Shown here: one piece after another, positions 51,307 to 60,405 of the stretch
Layout: every line of letters begins with the position of its first letter
How positions within the stretch are numbered: the first letter of the stretch is position 1
Position numbers and translations under genes: made by a program
The notes under the pieces: generated by a model
The model's database searches: none
What the model saw: the letters and a program-made list of their open reading frames with translations, nothing else
Told to the model about the DNA's origin: nothing
Assembly (NCBI GenBank): GCA_945876745.1
Contig: CAMCPL010000010.1
Span: 1-64,000 of the forward strand
DNA from: an uncultured Clostridia bacterium
GTDB lineage: Bacteria; Bacillota; Clostridia; Oscillospirales; Acutalibacteraceae
DNA: 64,000 nucleotides
Reading direction: 5' to 3'

Positions 51307-52011
51307 ATGAATAAGGTTTCATTATTAACAGAGCTTAATACAAATTCATACCCCGGCAGAGGTATTGTTCTCGGAAAGTCTGCCGACGGCAAAAATGCTG
51401 TAATCGCTTATTTCATTATGGGCAGAAGCGTTAACAGCCGAAACAGAATTTTTGAAGAAAACGACAGAGGCGGTATTCGTACAAAGGCTTTTGATGAATC
51501 AAAGATGGAGGATCCGAGCCTTATTATTTATAATCCTGTTTTGAAGTTAGGTGAAAAAACAATCGTTACAAACGGCGACCAGACCGATACAATTTACGAT
51601 TATTTGGAAGAGGGCAAGACGGTTTTTGAGGCTCTTCAAAGCAGAGAATTTGAACCTGACGAGCCGAACTATACTCCGAGAATTTCGGGTGTGCTTGAGA
51701 AAAACGGCGACTATATGCTTTCTATTTTGAAGTCGAATAACGGTAAGCCGCAATGCGTTCGTAATTATTTTGAATATCCTGCCGAAGCAGGTCTCGGACA
51801 TTTTATTCATACATATAAGTGCGACGGCAATCCGATTCCGAGCTACGAGGGTGAGCCTACCTTGGTTGAAATCGGTAATGAAAGCATTGATGATTTCACA
51901 AAGTCTGTTTGGGATAATCTAAACGAGGACAACAAGGTTAGTCTTTTCACAAGATATATCAACCTTGAAACAGGCGAGGAGCAAACTCGTATAGTAAACA
52001 AGAATGAATAA
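51307..52011 (+). CDS. PurO-like IMP cyclohydrolase
   Basis: The 234-residue protein belongs to the IMP cyclohydrolase family first known from archaea (PurO): it starts with NSYPGRGIVLG, contains YFIMGRSVNSRNRIF near residue 38 and YNPVLKLG, and later GLGHFIHTYKCDGNPIPSYEGEP. It would close FAICAR to IMP, the last purine step. Most bacteria use the C-terminally formyltransferase-linked PurH instead. No AICAR formyltransferase gene lies beside it in this window, so that step must be coded elsewhere. GAGGT precedes the ATG. Confidence 0.88.
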   Translation: MNKVSLLTELNTNSYPGRGIVLGKSADGKNAVIAYFIMGRSVNSRNRIFEENDRGGIRTKAFDESKMEDPSLIIYNPVLKLGEKTIVTNGDQTDTIYDYLEEGKTVFEALQSREFEPDEPNYTPRISGVLEKNGDYMLSILKSNNGKPQCVRNYFEYPAEAGLGHFIHTYKCDGNPIPSYEGEPTLVEIGNESIDDFTKSVWDNLNEDNKVSLFTRYINLETGEEQTRIVNKNE

Positions 52012-52027
52012 TATTCGGGAGGACAGA

Positions 52028-53305
52028 ATGAGAGTTTTAGTTGTTGGCTCAGGCGGTCGTGAACACGCCCTGATAAAAAAGATTAAGGAATCGAGCAGGG
52101 TAGATTATATTGCCTGCTGTCCCGGAAACGGCGGTATTTCTTATGACGCAGAATGTTTTAATGTAGGTGCAACCGATATTGACGGAGTTGTTGCTCTTGC
52201 AAAGCAGATTAGCGCTGATTTAGTTGTTGTTGCTCCCGATGACCCGCTTGTTATGGGTATGGTTGATGCACTGGAAGAAGCAGGATTTGCAACATTCGGA
52301 CCAAAAGCAAATGCCGCTATTATCGAAGGCTCAAAGGTTTTCTCAAAGGAGCTTATGCAAAAGTACAATATCCCGACGGCTGAATACAAAGTTTTTGATA
52401 ACGCCGACGAGGTTATGGCATATATTAAAGAGAAGAATGAATTTCCGACAGTAATCAAGGCAGACGGTCTTGCACTCGGCAAGGGTGTTATCATTCCCGA
52501 AAGTCTTGAGGAAGCCGAGGCAGGCGTAAAGGAAATTATGGAGGATAAAATTTTCGGCGACAGCGGAAATAATGTTGTTGTTGAGGAATTTTTGACAGGT
52601 CCCGAGGTCAGCGTTTTGGCGTTTACCGACGGTAAATGCGTAAAGCCGATGGTAAGTTCAATGGATCATAAGCGTGCGCTTGACGGTGACAAGGGACTTA
52701 ACACAGGCGGTATGGGTACCGTTTCTCCAAACCCGTACTACACCGACGAGGTAGCAAAGGAATGTATGGAAAAAATCTTCATTCCGACCATTGAAGCTAT
52801 GAATAAAGAGGGCAGAACGTTTAAGGGTTGCTTGTATTTCGGACTTATGATAACTCCTAAGGGACCTAAAGTAATCGAGTACAACTGCCGCTTTGGTGAC
52901 CCCGAAACGCAGGTTGTTTTGCCGAGACTTAAAACGGATATCGTTGACATTTTTGAAGCCATTAATAATGAAACACTCTCCGATTTGGATATTGAATGGG
53001 ACGAAAGAGCGTGCACCTGCGTAATTATGGCGTCGGGCGGCTATCCGAAATCATATCCAAAGGGAATAGAAATCAAGGGCTTATCCGACGGACAGCTTGA
53101 CGGCGTTACCGTTTATCACGCGGGAACAAAGCTTGACGGCGATAAGCTCGTAACAAGCGGCGGTAGAGTTTTGGGTGTAACCGCACTCGGTGATACGCTT
53201 GAAGCCGCACTTGAAAAATCCTATGCCGGTGTGAAGTCAATTTCATTTGACGGCGCTCATTTTAGAAACGATATCGGAAAGCGTGCTTTGGACGCTTTGA
53301 AATAA
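52028..53305 (+). CDS. purD: Phosphoribosylamine-glycine ligase
   Basis: This 425-residue ATP-grasp ligase makes GAR from phosphoribosylamine. VLVVGSGGREHALIKKI starts the N-domain. ATP-grasp features are VIKADGLALGKGVIIP near 145, MDHKRALDGDKGLNTGGMGTVSP near 215 and YNCRFGDPETQVVLPRL near 285. The ATG at 52028 follows GGGAGG. Confidence 0.96.
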   Translation: MRVLVVGSGGREHALIKKIKESSRVDYIACCPGNGGISYDAECFNVGATDIDGVVALAKQISADLVVVAPDDPLVMGMVDALEEAGFATFGPKANAAIIEGSKVFSKELMQKYNIPTAEYKVFDNADEVMAYIKEKNEFPTVIKADGLALGKGVIIPESLEEAEAGVKEIMEDKIFGDSGNNVVVEEFLTGPEVSVLAFTDGKCVKPMVSSMDHKRALDGDKGLNTGGMGTVSPNPYYTDEVAKECMEKIFIPTIEAMNKEGRTFKGCLYFGLMITPKGPKVIEYNCRFGDPETQVVLPRLKTDIVDIFEAINNETLSDLDIEWDERACTCVIMASGGYPKSYPKGIEIKGLSDGQLDGVTVYHAGTKLDGDKLVTSGGRVLGVTALGDTLEAALEKSYAGVKSISFDGAHFRNDIGKRALDALK

Positions 53306-53346
53306 TTGAATAAATTGTGAATTTTTGTTAGAAATACAATTTGTTA

Positions 53347-53375
53347 TTGACAATTATACAAATAGCAATTATACT
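53347..53375 (+). promoter_or_regulatory. Promoter of the efflux adaptor gene
   Basis: TTGACA (53347-53352) is 17 bases from TATACT (53370-53375). It is in the 133-base gap after purD and starts a transcript reading both transport genes. Confidence 0.65.
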
Positions 53376-53438
53376 ATGCTTATATTAAATAAAACATCAT
53401 ATCGCAGTGCGTGTTGATTCAGAATAGGAGAAATAGTT

Positions 53439-54995
53439 ATGGCTCAGGTAAAAAAGAGTAATACAAAAAAGATTGTATGGGCTGTTATTGCTGTTATTCT
53501 TGTTGTTGCTATCGTAGTAGGCACAATACTTATGAAGTCGAGCAAGAGCAAGGTTGATGTCAGCCTTACAACAATTTCAACAGACACTATCGTTCAAACG
53601 GTAAGCTCAACAGGCGAGGTTTCCTCCGGTCTTAATAAAGACTATACCGCAGGTAGCATTGCAACTGTTAAAGAGGTTTTCGTTAAGGTTGGCGACCAGG
53701 TTAAAAAAGGCGATAAGCTCGCAACCTTTGACACATCAAATCTTGATATGCAGGTAGCAAACCTCAATACATCTTATAAGGAGGCGTTGGCTGCTTATAA
53801 TACTGCTGTTGAAAACCAGAATAATGCAAAGGAACAGCTTGTGATTGTTAACTCTGCTATTGACGCTCTCAATAACGAGATTGCACAGCTTGAAGCAGAG
53901 ATGGCTGCATCTGCTCAAGAAACGCCTGTTTCCGGTCAATCGTCGCAGTATGCAGAGGGCGGCTCAGGTATAGGCGATATTATCGGTGGTGGAAGCGGCT
54001 CAATCGGCAGTGGTACTGGCAGTTCATCAAGCCAGTTCCAGGAACAGATTGACGAGCTTATTAATACAATTAAAGAGCTTCAGGAAAGCATCGAGGGCAT
54101 TAACGACCGTGTTGACGAGCTTACTGCACAGCTTGAAGCACTTGCCGCTTCGGTAAATGAAATTGACCCTAACAGCATTAAGTTGACTGCGCTTCAAATC
54201 GAGCTTGCAGGTCTTACTGCTCAAAAGGAACTTTATTCCATTATTGCACAGGGCAATACAGTAAACGCTCAAAAGCAGCTTGTAAATACAACAAAGCAGG
54301 CGCTTGATACTGTTTCTTCCGCTCAGCAATCACTTGATGCAGGCTGGACTGCCGATTTCGACGGAACAATTACTGCTTGCTCAATTACAGCAGGCGGACA
54401 GACGACTGCACTTGAAAATGGTATTACTCTTGAAAATATGGACACAAGAGTTGTAACAATTTCACTCGGTGAGTACGACGTTAAAAAGGTCAAGGTTGGT
54501 ATGCAGGCAACTGTTAAGACTGCTTACGGTACATACTCCGGCGAGGTTGCAACAATTGCGCCGACTGCAACAGGCGGAAATGAGTCTTCAATTATGGATT
54601 CAGTCGGCTCAATGGCAGGCATCAGCGGTCTTTCATCCTTGACAGCACAGGGTGCCGGCGTTGAATGTACAATTCTTGTAGCAGAGCCTGATGATGATAT
54701 TATCATCGGCTTTAATGCAGATGTTGAAATCCAAACAGGCACATATTCACAGGTTCCTTGCGTTCCTATTGAGTCAATAATTCTTGAAAAAGAAGGTACT
54801 TATGTATACCTTTATAACGAAGAGGATGAAACAGTAACAAAGACTGCTATCACCACAGGCGCAACCTCCGATACAGCATATGAGGTTTTGTCGGGTCTTT
54901 CGGCAGGTCAAAAGATTGTTACTACACCGCAGACTGATTACAAAGAAGAAACATTTAAGGTTAGAGTTGTACAAAAGAATTCAATAATTAAGTAA
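53439..54995 (+). CDS. MacA/HlyD-like efflux adaptor protein
   Basis: This 518-residue protein has an N-terminal membrane anchor (residues 11-31), the barrel-sandwich motif (EVFVKVGDQVKKGDKLATFD near 90), a long helical hairpin and a C-terminal beta-domain with QTGTYSQVPCVPIESI. An odd feature is a Gly/Ser-rich stretch (SGIGDIIGGGSGSIGSGTGS) of about 35 residues in the middle of the coiled-coil hairpin, which would form a flexible loop at its tip. Adaptor proteins of this kind work with an FtsX-type permease and an ABC ATPase; the permease follows after 12 bases. Confidence 0.85.
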   Translation: MAQVKKSNTKKIVWAVIAVILVVAIVVGTILMKSSKSKVDVSLTTISTDTIVQTVSSTGEVSSGLNKDYTAGSIATVKEVFVKVGDQVKKGDKLATFDTSNLDMQVANLNTSYKEALAAYNTAVENQNNAKEQLVIVNSAIDALNNEIAQLEAEMAASAQETPVSGQSSQYAEGGSGIGDIIGGGSGSIGSGTGSSSSQFQEQIDELINTIKELQESIEGINDRVDELTAQLEALAASVNEIDPNSIKLTALQIELAGLTAQKELYSIIAQGNTVNAQKQLVNTTKQALDTVSSAQQSLDAGWTADFDGTITACSITAGGQTTALENGITLENMDTRVVTISLGEYDVKKVKVGMQATVKTAYGTYSGEVATIAPTATGGNESSIMDSVGSMAGISGLSSLTAQGAGVECTILVAEPDDDIIIGFNADVEIQTGTYSQVPCVPIESIILEKEGTYVYLYNEEDETVTKTAITTGATSDTAYEVLSGLSAGQKIVTTPQTDYKEETFKVRVVQKNSIIK

Positions 54996-55007
54996 GAGGT
55001 AATTCGC

Positions 55008-56258
55008 GTGAATTTAACGGAAAGCTTAAAAATAGCTATAAAATGTATAAAAGCGAATTGGCTTCGTAGTGTGCTTACAATGCTTGGTATCATTATCGGT
55101 ATTACCTCGGTTATTATGATTGTCGGCGCAGGTACAGGCGTAAGAGACTATATCGTCGGACTTATCGAGGATATGGGCTCAAACGCAGTTCTTGTCAGCG
55201 TTGATACAACGCAGGCCTCCGACAACGACTACATAACTCTTGAGGATGTTGAAAATATTAAAACCAAGGTTTCGGGCGTTGACCGTTGTTCGCCTATGCT
55301 TATGGGCTTCGGTCAGGCAACAATCGACAAAACCGCTACCGAAGCAACCGTTATGATGGTCGGTGTAAACTCCGATGTTCAGTTCGCTATGACAAATACC
55401 TGTGAATACGGTAGATTCTTTACCGATGAGGAATATGCGGCTAATGCTCCTATTGCAGTTATGGGTCTTGAATCCGCAAAAAATGTTTTCGGCTATGAGG
55501 ATGCGACTAACGAAAGCATAACCGTTTCTTCGTCGGGTAAGTCAATGAAGATTAAGGTTTGCGGCGTTGCAAATATCGACGCAATGGCAAACTCGCTCGG
55601 AGGTGGCGGAAACATCGGTCAGATGTTCCAAAGCGGCTCTGATAAGCCGGTAATCGCTTTGTTTTTGCCGTGTACAACGCTTACTCAAATTACAGGCGCA
55701 AGCTCCAATCTTTCAAGTGTGTTTGTAATTGCCGAGGAGGGCGCAGACTATGACGCAGTCGGAAATGCGGCTGTAAACTATCTTAAGGCTGCTCACGGCA
55801 ACTATTCAAAGGGTATGTATACCGCTCAAAATATGGCGACATATATTGAAATAGTCGACATTATTATGCAGGTTCTTACAGCTTTTATTGCTTGTGTCGG
55901 TGCAATTTCGTTGCTTGTAGGCGGTATCGGTGTTATGAATATTATGCTCGTTTCCGTAACCGAGCGTACAAGGGAAATCGGTATACGAAAATCTCTCGGA
56001 GCAAAAACAAGAGTTATTACAATGCAGTTCTTGACAGAATCCATTATCCTTTGCTTAATCGGTGGTATAATCGGTGTTATATTGGGAATTTCGGGAGCGT
56101 TTGCGGCGTGCTCCGTGATAGATATTCAACCGAAAATCAGCGTGTGGCTTGTGCTTCTGGCGTTACTGTTCTCGTCAGGCGTTGGATTGTTCTTCGGAAT
56201 TTATCCTGCACGTAAGGCGGCACAGCTCAGCCCGATTGACGCACTTAGAAGTGAATAG
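55008..56258 (+). CDS. MacB/FtsX-type ABC transporter permease
   Basis: The 416-residue protein has the FtsX-family pattern: one N-terminal membrane helix (residues 20-42, MLGIIIGITSVIMIV), a large periplasmic/extracellular MacB-PCD-like domain, and three C-terminal helices (280-300, 335-360, 375-395) with the motif GGIGVMNIMLVSVTERTREIGIRKSLGAK between them. The start is the GTG at 55008, after AGAGGT. No ABC ATPase gene lies next to it, before or after; it is followed by a terminator. The pair exports an unknown molecule with an ATPase coded elsewhere, or has lost it. Confidence 0.9.
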   Translation: MNLTESLKIAIKCIKANWLRSVLTMLGIIIGITSVIMIVGAGTGVRDYIVGLIEDMGSNAVLVSVDTTQASDNDYITLEDVENIKTKVSGVDRCSPMLMGFGQATIDKTATEATVMMVGVNSDVQFAMTNTCEYGRFFTDEEYAANAPIAVMGLESAKNVFGYEDATNESITVSSSGKSMKIKVCGVANIDAMANSLGGGGNIGQMFQSGSDKPVIALFLPCTTLTQITGASSNLSSVFVIAEEGADYDAVGNAAVNYLKAAHGNYSKGMYTAQNMATYIEIVDIIMQVLTAFIACVGAISLLVGGIGVMNIMLVSVTERTREIGIRKSLGAKTRVITMQFLTESIILCLIGGIIGVILGISGAFAACSVIDIQPKISVWLVLLALLFSSGVGLFFGIYPARKAAQLSPIDALRSE

Positions 56259-56271
56259 TAATTACAAAATG

Positions 56272-56303
56272 CTACCTCTCTTTTCAGGGAGGTAGTTTTT
56301 TTG
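56272..56303 (+). terminator. Terminator of the efflux operon
   Basis: A 7-bp stem (CTACCTC with GAGGTAG) is followed by seven T. Confidence 0.85.
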
Positions 56304-56310
56304 TTTTATC

Positions 56311-56344
56311 AAAATAAAAACGGCTCGGAAATTTCCAAGCCGTT
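56311..56344 (-). terminator. ilvC terminator
   Basis: On the minus strand AACGGCT and AGCCGTT form the stem around GGAAATTTCC and are followed by TTTTATTTT. It is 20 bases after the ilvC stop codon. Confidence 0.8.
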
Positions 56345-56363
56345 AGGTTTATTTATGTACCGA

Positions 56364-57404
<1,041 letters not shown>

Positions 57405-57411
57405 TTATCAG

Positions 57412-57422
57412 TTGTCTAACAA
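57412..57422 (+). promoter_or_regulatory. Candidate GntR-type operator in the ilvC leader
   Basis: TTGTCTAACAA is a palindrome with TTGT and ACAA arms. It lies in the 5' region of the ilvC transcript, downstream of its promoter. TTGT-N3-ACAA is a common pattern for GntR/FadR-family sites; the assignment is inference. Confidence 0.35.
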
Positions 57423-57469
57423 TATCAATTTATCAATTGCCAAACAATACCGATTTGTTATTTATTCAC

Positions 57470-57498
57470 ATTATATATTGTCTGTTGTCTAATGTCAA
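57470..57498 (-). promoter_or_regulatory. ilvC promoter
   Basis: On the minus strand TTGACA (57493-57498) is 17 bases from TATAAT (57470-57475). The spacer contains the repeat AGACAACAGACAAT, shared in part with the gntR promoter. Confidence 0.75.
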
Positions 57499-57514
57499 GC
57501 ATTATTTGAAAAAA

Positions 57515-58168
57515 TTATAATCCTTCTATTGCGTGAAGAATATGAAGCCTCATTGCAGTTCGTGCGCCGTCTGCATTTCTCGCCTTCAAAAACTCCATAA
57601 TCAGCCTGTCGTCGTTTAGATTATCCTTGCTTACGTTGTCGTCCTTTTGCATAACCAAAACGCCTTTTTTGATTGCGTTGAAGATTATAGGCATAAACTG
57701 CTTAACAAAGGCGTTGTGAGTAGCGTTTGCAATGCTTTCGTGGAATTTTTGCTCCTCGTAGGTTCTGTCCTCGCCGCTTAAAATCTTTTGTTCAACAGCT
57801 TCGCCGTATTTACAAATGATTTCGATCTCCTCGTCGGTTGCTCGTTGCGCCGCATAGTATGCACAGTCGGGCTCAAACATCAAACGCATTTCAAACAAAT
57901 CGTCAAGTCCCGAGCTTATTTCACCGAGGTCACCCGTTTCAATAAACGTGTTTGCGGTTACAAAAGTGCCTTTTCCTCGCTTGATTTCAAGTATACCGCC
58001 GAGGGTGAGTATTCTTATCGCTTCACGTAGGGTAGCACGGCTGATGCCAAGCTCGTTTGCGAGCTCGTTTTCGTTGGGCAGCTTGTCGCCGACCTTGAAG
58101 CGGTTTTCCGTCTCTATCATTGCTCGTATTCTTTTTGCAGTTATATCCGATAGCTTTTTAGTTTCCAT
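57515..58168 (-). CDS. GntR-family (FadR/FCD) transcriptional regulator
   Basis: The 217-residue protein has an N-terminal winged helix (GDKLPNENELANELGISRATLREAIRILTLGG, residues 25-60) and a C-terminal helical FCD ligand domain (DLFEMRLMFEPDCAYYAAQRATDEE). FCD regulators sense small carboxylates. The ATG at 58168 follows GAGGTG; the 17 codons upstream in the track are not used. ilvC is transcribed in the same direction 130 bases downstream and shares similar sequences in its promoter, so the protein may control ilvC and itself. Confidence 0.87.
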   Translation of the reverse strand: METKKLSDITAKRIRAMIETENRFKVGDKLPNENELANELGISRATLREAIRILTLGGILEIKRGKGTFVTANTFIETGDLGEISSGLDDLFEMRLMFEPDCAYYAAQRATDEEIEIICKYGEAVEQKILSGEDRTYEEQKFHESIANATHNAFVKQFMPIIFNAIKKGVLVMQKDDNVSKDNLNDDRLIMEFLKARNADGARTAMRLHILHAIEGL

Positions 58169-58190
58169 AATACACCTCGCTGTTTTGATA

Positions 58191-58219
58191 ATATTACCAC
58201 ATTGTCTGCTGAATGTCAA
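58191..58219 (-). promoter_or_regulatory. gntR promoter
   Basis: On the minus strand TTGACA (58214-58219) is 17 bases from TAATAT (58191-58196). The spacer contains CAGACAAT, as in the ilvC promoter, and TGTC-A-GACA lies just upstream. Confidence 0.55.
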
Positions 58220-58274
58220 TAGCTGTCAGACATCATACAATTAAAAAATATTTTCAGAAATTAACGCATATCCC

Positions 58275-58303
58275 TTGTAAATTGTGAACAAATGGTATAT
58301 ATT
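58275..58303 (+). promoter_or_regulatory. Promoter of the DUF815 ATPase gene
   Basis: TTGTAA (58275-58280) is 17 bases from TATATT (58298-58303). The motif TTGTGAACAAA overlaps it and reappears upstream of the response regulator. Confidence 0.4.
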
Positions 58304-58347
58304 GTAATTAATAAAGCGGCATTATAACATTATAGGAAGTGACTTAA

Positions 58348-59583
58348 TTGAAAAAAGCGGTAAAAATAAGATACTATATAGAGTCGCTGAGCGTGTATGA
58401 TTTTAAGCAGGACGAGATAATCGGCGCACTGTATGATTTGTTAAGCTCGCTTGATGATGAAACGGTACTTGTAAAGCAAAGCAGATTTTTCAAGCTGCTG
58501 ACAAACCATAAGTCGTTTCGCCATTATGTATCGAAGCTGATACTGACTGACGATAATGCATTTACAAAGGCGGCTGCGGCAGGGGAGTGCGACAGTCTCG
58601 ACGGCTCGATTTTGGACGGCGTTAAGTCCGATTTATATAAGCTCGAAGAAATTGCCGGAATATCGGCGGACGATATTTGCGACGCACAGCCGAATGAGGA
58701 TATTGCCGAAATACTCAAAACGATGCCGAAATGGAATCCGAACGGCAGGGCTATGCTTCCGCTTACCGACAAGTGGTGCGAGCATATTGACGACTTGAAA
58801 GCGTTTCACAAAACAAACGGCTACGGTATGTTTGCAAAGTTTGTAGCGTTTACGTGGCGAAATGAGGACTTTGTTCCGATTTCCTCGGTTGATCCGATTT
58901 CGCTCAATGATTTGAAGAATTACGAAATTCAACGTCAAAAGGTTATCGACAACACACAGGCGTTTATTCAAAATCTTCCGGCAAACAACGTTTTGCTTTA
59001 TGGCGACAGAGGAACGGGAAAAAGCTCGACAGTTCACGCAATACTCAATGAATATAAAAATCAGGGCTTGCGAATGATAGAAATATCAAAGGGCGATATC
59101 AACGACCTGACTATGATTAGAGAAAAGCTTTCCGACAGTCCGATGAAGTTCATTATTTTCATTGACGATTTGAGCTTTGACAGTCACGACGATAGCTTCG
59201 GAGAGCTGAAAGCCGCACTCGAAGGCTCGCTTTCAGGCAGAAAGAGTCATATCCTGATTTATGCAACCTCGAACCGTCGCCATCTCATAAAGGAGAATTT
59301 CTCCGATAGGGAAAACGACGTTAACAGAAGCGATACTCTTCAAGAGGAGCTTAGCCTGTCCGACCGCTTCGGTCTTTCAATAACCTTTGTTAATCCCGAC
59401 AAGGCGGATTATCTCGACATTGTCGAAAAGATTGCAAGGGACAGAGAACTCGAATGTGATTATCAGCGCCTTTTTGACTCTGCGGAGCAATGGGCGAGAA
59501 GACGTGCAGGACGTTCGCCGAGGTGCGCAAAGCAGTTTATCGACTATGTTGAGAGCTGCATAAAGCGTGGTATTGATTGGTAA
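58348..59583 (+). CDS. DUF815-family AAA-type ATPase
   Basis: This 411-residue protein has a P-loop in NNVLLYGDRGTGKSSTVHAIL near residue 220, a Walker B-like FIIFIDDLSFD near 267, and sensor regions (YATSNRRHLI) of a DUF815/AAA ATPase. The N-terminal 170 residues form a helical domain with no recognised motif. Such proteins are widespread and their role is unknown to me. Start: TTG at 58348 after AGGAAG. It follows the gntR gene divergently. Confidence 0.8.
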   Translation: MKKAVKIRYYIESLSVYDFKQDEIIGALYDLLSSLDDETVLVKQSRFFKLLTNHKSFRHYVSKLILTDDNAFTKAAAAGECDSLDGSILDGVKSDLYKLEEIAGISADDICDAQPNEDIAEILKTMPKWNPNGRAMLPLTDKWCEHIDDLKAFHKTNGYGMFAKFVAFTWRNEDFVPISSVDPISLNDLKNYEIQRQKVIDNTQAFIQNLPANNVLLYGDRGTGKSSTVHAILNEYKNQGLRMIEISKGDINDLTMIREKLSDSPMKFIIFIDDLSFDSHDDSFGELKAALEGSLSGRKSHILIYATSNRRHLIKENFSDRENDVNRSDTLQEELSLSDRFGLSITFVNPDKADYLDIVEKIARDRELECDYQRLFDSAEQWARRRAGRSPRCAKQFIDYVESCIKRGIDW

Positions 59584-59649
59584 AAATTTGATAAAGTATA
59601 ATTAATTGATTGTTAAAAATTTTAACTCTTTGTTTACCGTGAATACAAA

Positions 59650-59678
59650 TTGTGAACAAAATAGTGTTGTATTATGGT
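59650..59678 (+). promoter_or_regulatory. Possible promoter of the two-component operon
   Basis: TTGTGA (59650-59655) is 17 bases from TATGGT (59673-59678). The -10 box is poor, and TTGTGAACAAA is also present upstream of the DUF815 gene, so the site may be recognised by a regulator instead. Confidence 0.3.
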
Positions 59679-59706
59679 GACAAATTAAAAGAAAGGACGA
59701 AACATT

Positions 59707-60402
59707 ATGGCAAACAAAATTCTTGTAGTAGACGATGATTTGAACATCTGCGAATTACTTAAGCTGTATCTCGAAAACGAGGGCTATGCGGTATTTACGG
59801 CAAACGACGGTCAGGAGGCGGTTGATAAGTTCAAAAACAAAACTCCCGATTTGGTACTGCTTGATATTATGCTTCCGAAAATGGACGGCTGGCAGGTGTG
59901 CCGTGAAATAAGAAAGGTATCAAGCGCGCCTATCATTATGCTTACGGCAAAGGGTGAAACCTTTGATAAGGTGCTCGGACTTGAGCTCGGCGCAGACGAC
60001 TATGTTGTAAAGCCGTTTGATGCAAAAGAGGTTATGGCAAGAGTAAAGGCTGTTCTTCGCAGAACAAACGGAGAAGCAGATAATGCCGAAAAAGAAAAGA
60101 AGACAGTTATTTACGACAATCTCGAAATCAATATTACAAATTACGAAATGAAGGTAAAAGGCGTTGCGGTTGATACTCCGCCTAAAGAGCTTGAGCTCAT
60201 ATACCACTTTGCTTCAAATCCGAACAGAGTATTTACCCGTGACCAGCTTCTTGACGAGGTTTGGGGCTTCGACTATTACGGCGACAGCAGAACGGTTGAC
60301 GTTCACGTAAAAAGACTTCGTGAAAAGCTTGAAAATGTTTCCGATAAATGGTGCTTAAAAACTGTTTGGGGCGTTGGATATAAATTTGAAACAAAGGATT
60401 AA
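59707..60402 (+). CDS. OmpR-family response regulator
   Basis: This 231-residue protein has an N-terminal receiver domain (ILVVDDDLNICELL, the phospho-accepting Asp in LVLLDIMLPKMDGW near residue 55) and a C-terminal winged-helix DNA-binding domain (FTRDQLLDEVWGFDYYGDSRTVDVHVKRLR). AAAGGA stands before the ATG. The kinase gene begins 3 bases after it, so they form a two-component system. The signal is unknown. Confidence 0.95.
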   Translation: MANKILVVDDDLNICELLKLYLENEGYAVFTANDGQEAVDKFKNKTPDLVLLDIMLPKMDGWQVCREIRKVSSAPIIMLTAKGETFDKVLGLELGADDYVVKPFDAKEVMARVKAVLRRTNGEADNAEKEKKTVIYDNLEINITNYEMKVKGVAVDTPPKELELIYHFASNPNRVFTRDQLLDEVWGFDYYGDSRTVDVHVKRLREKLENVSDKWCLKTVWGVGYKFETKD

Positions 60403-60405
60403 TTT

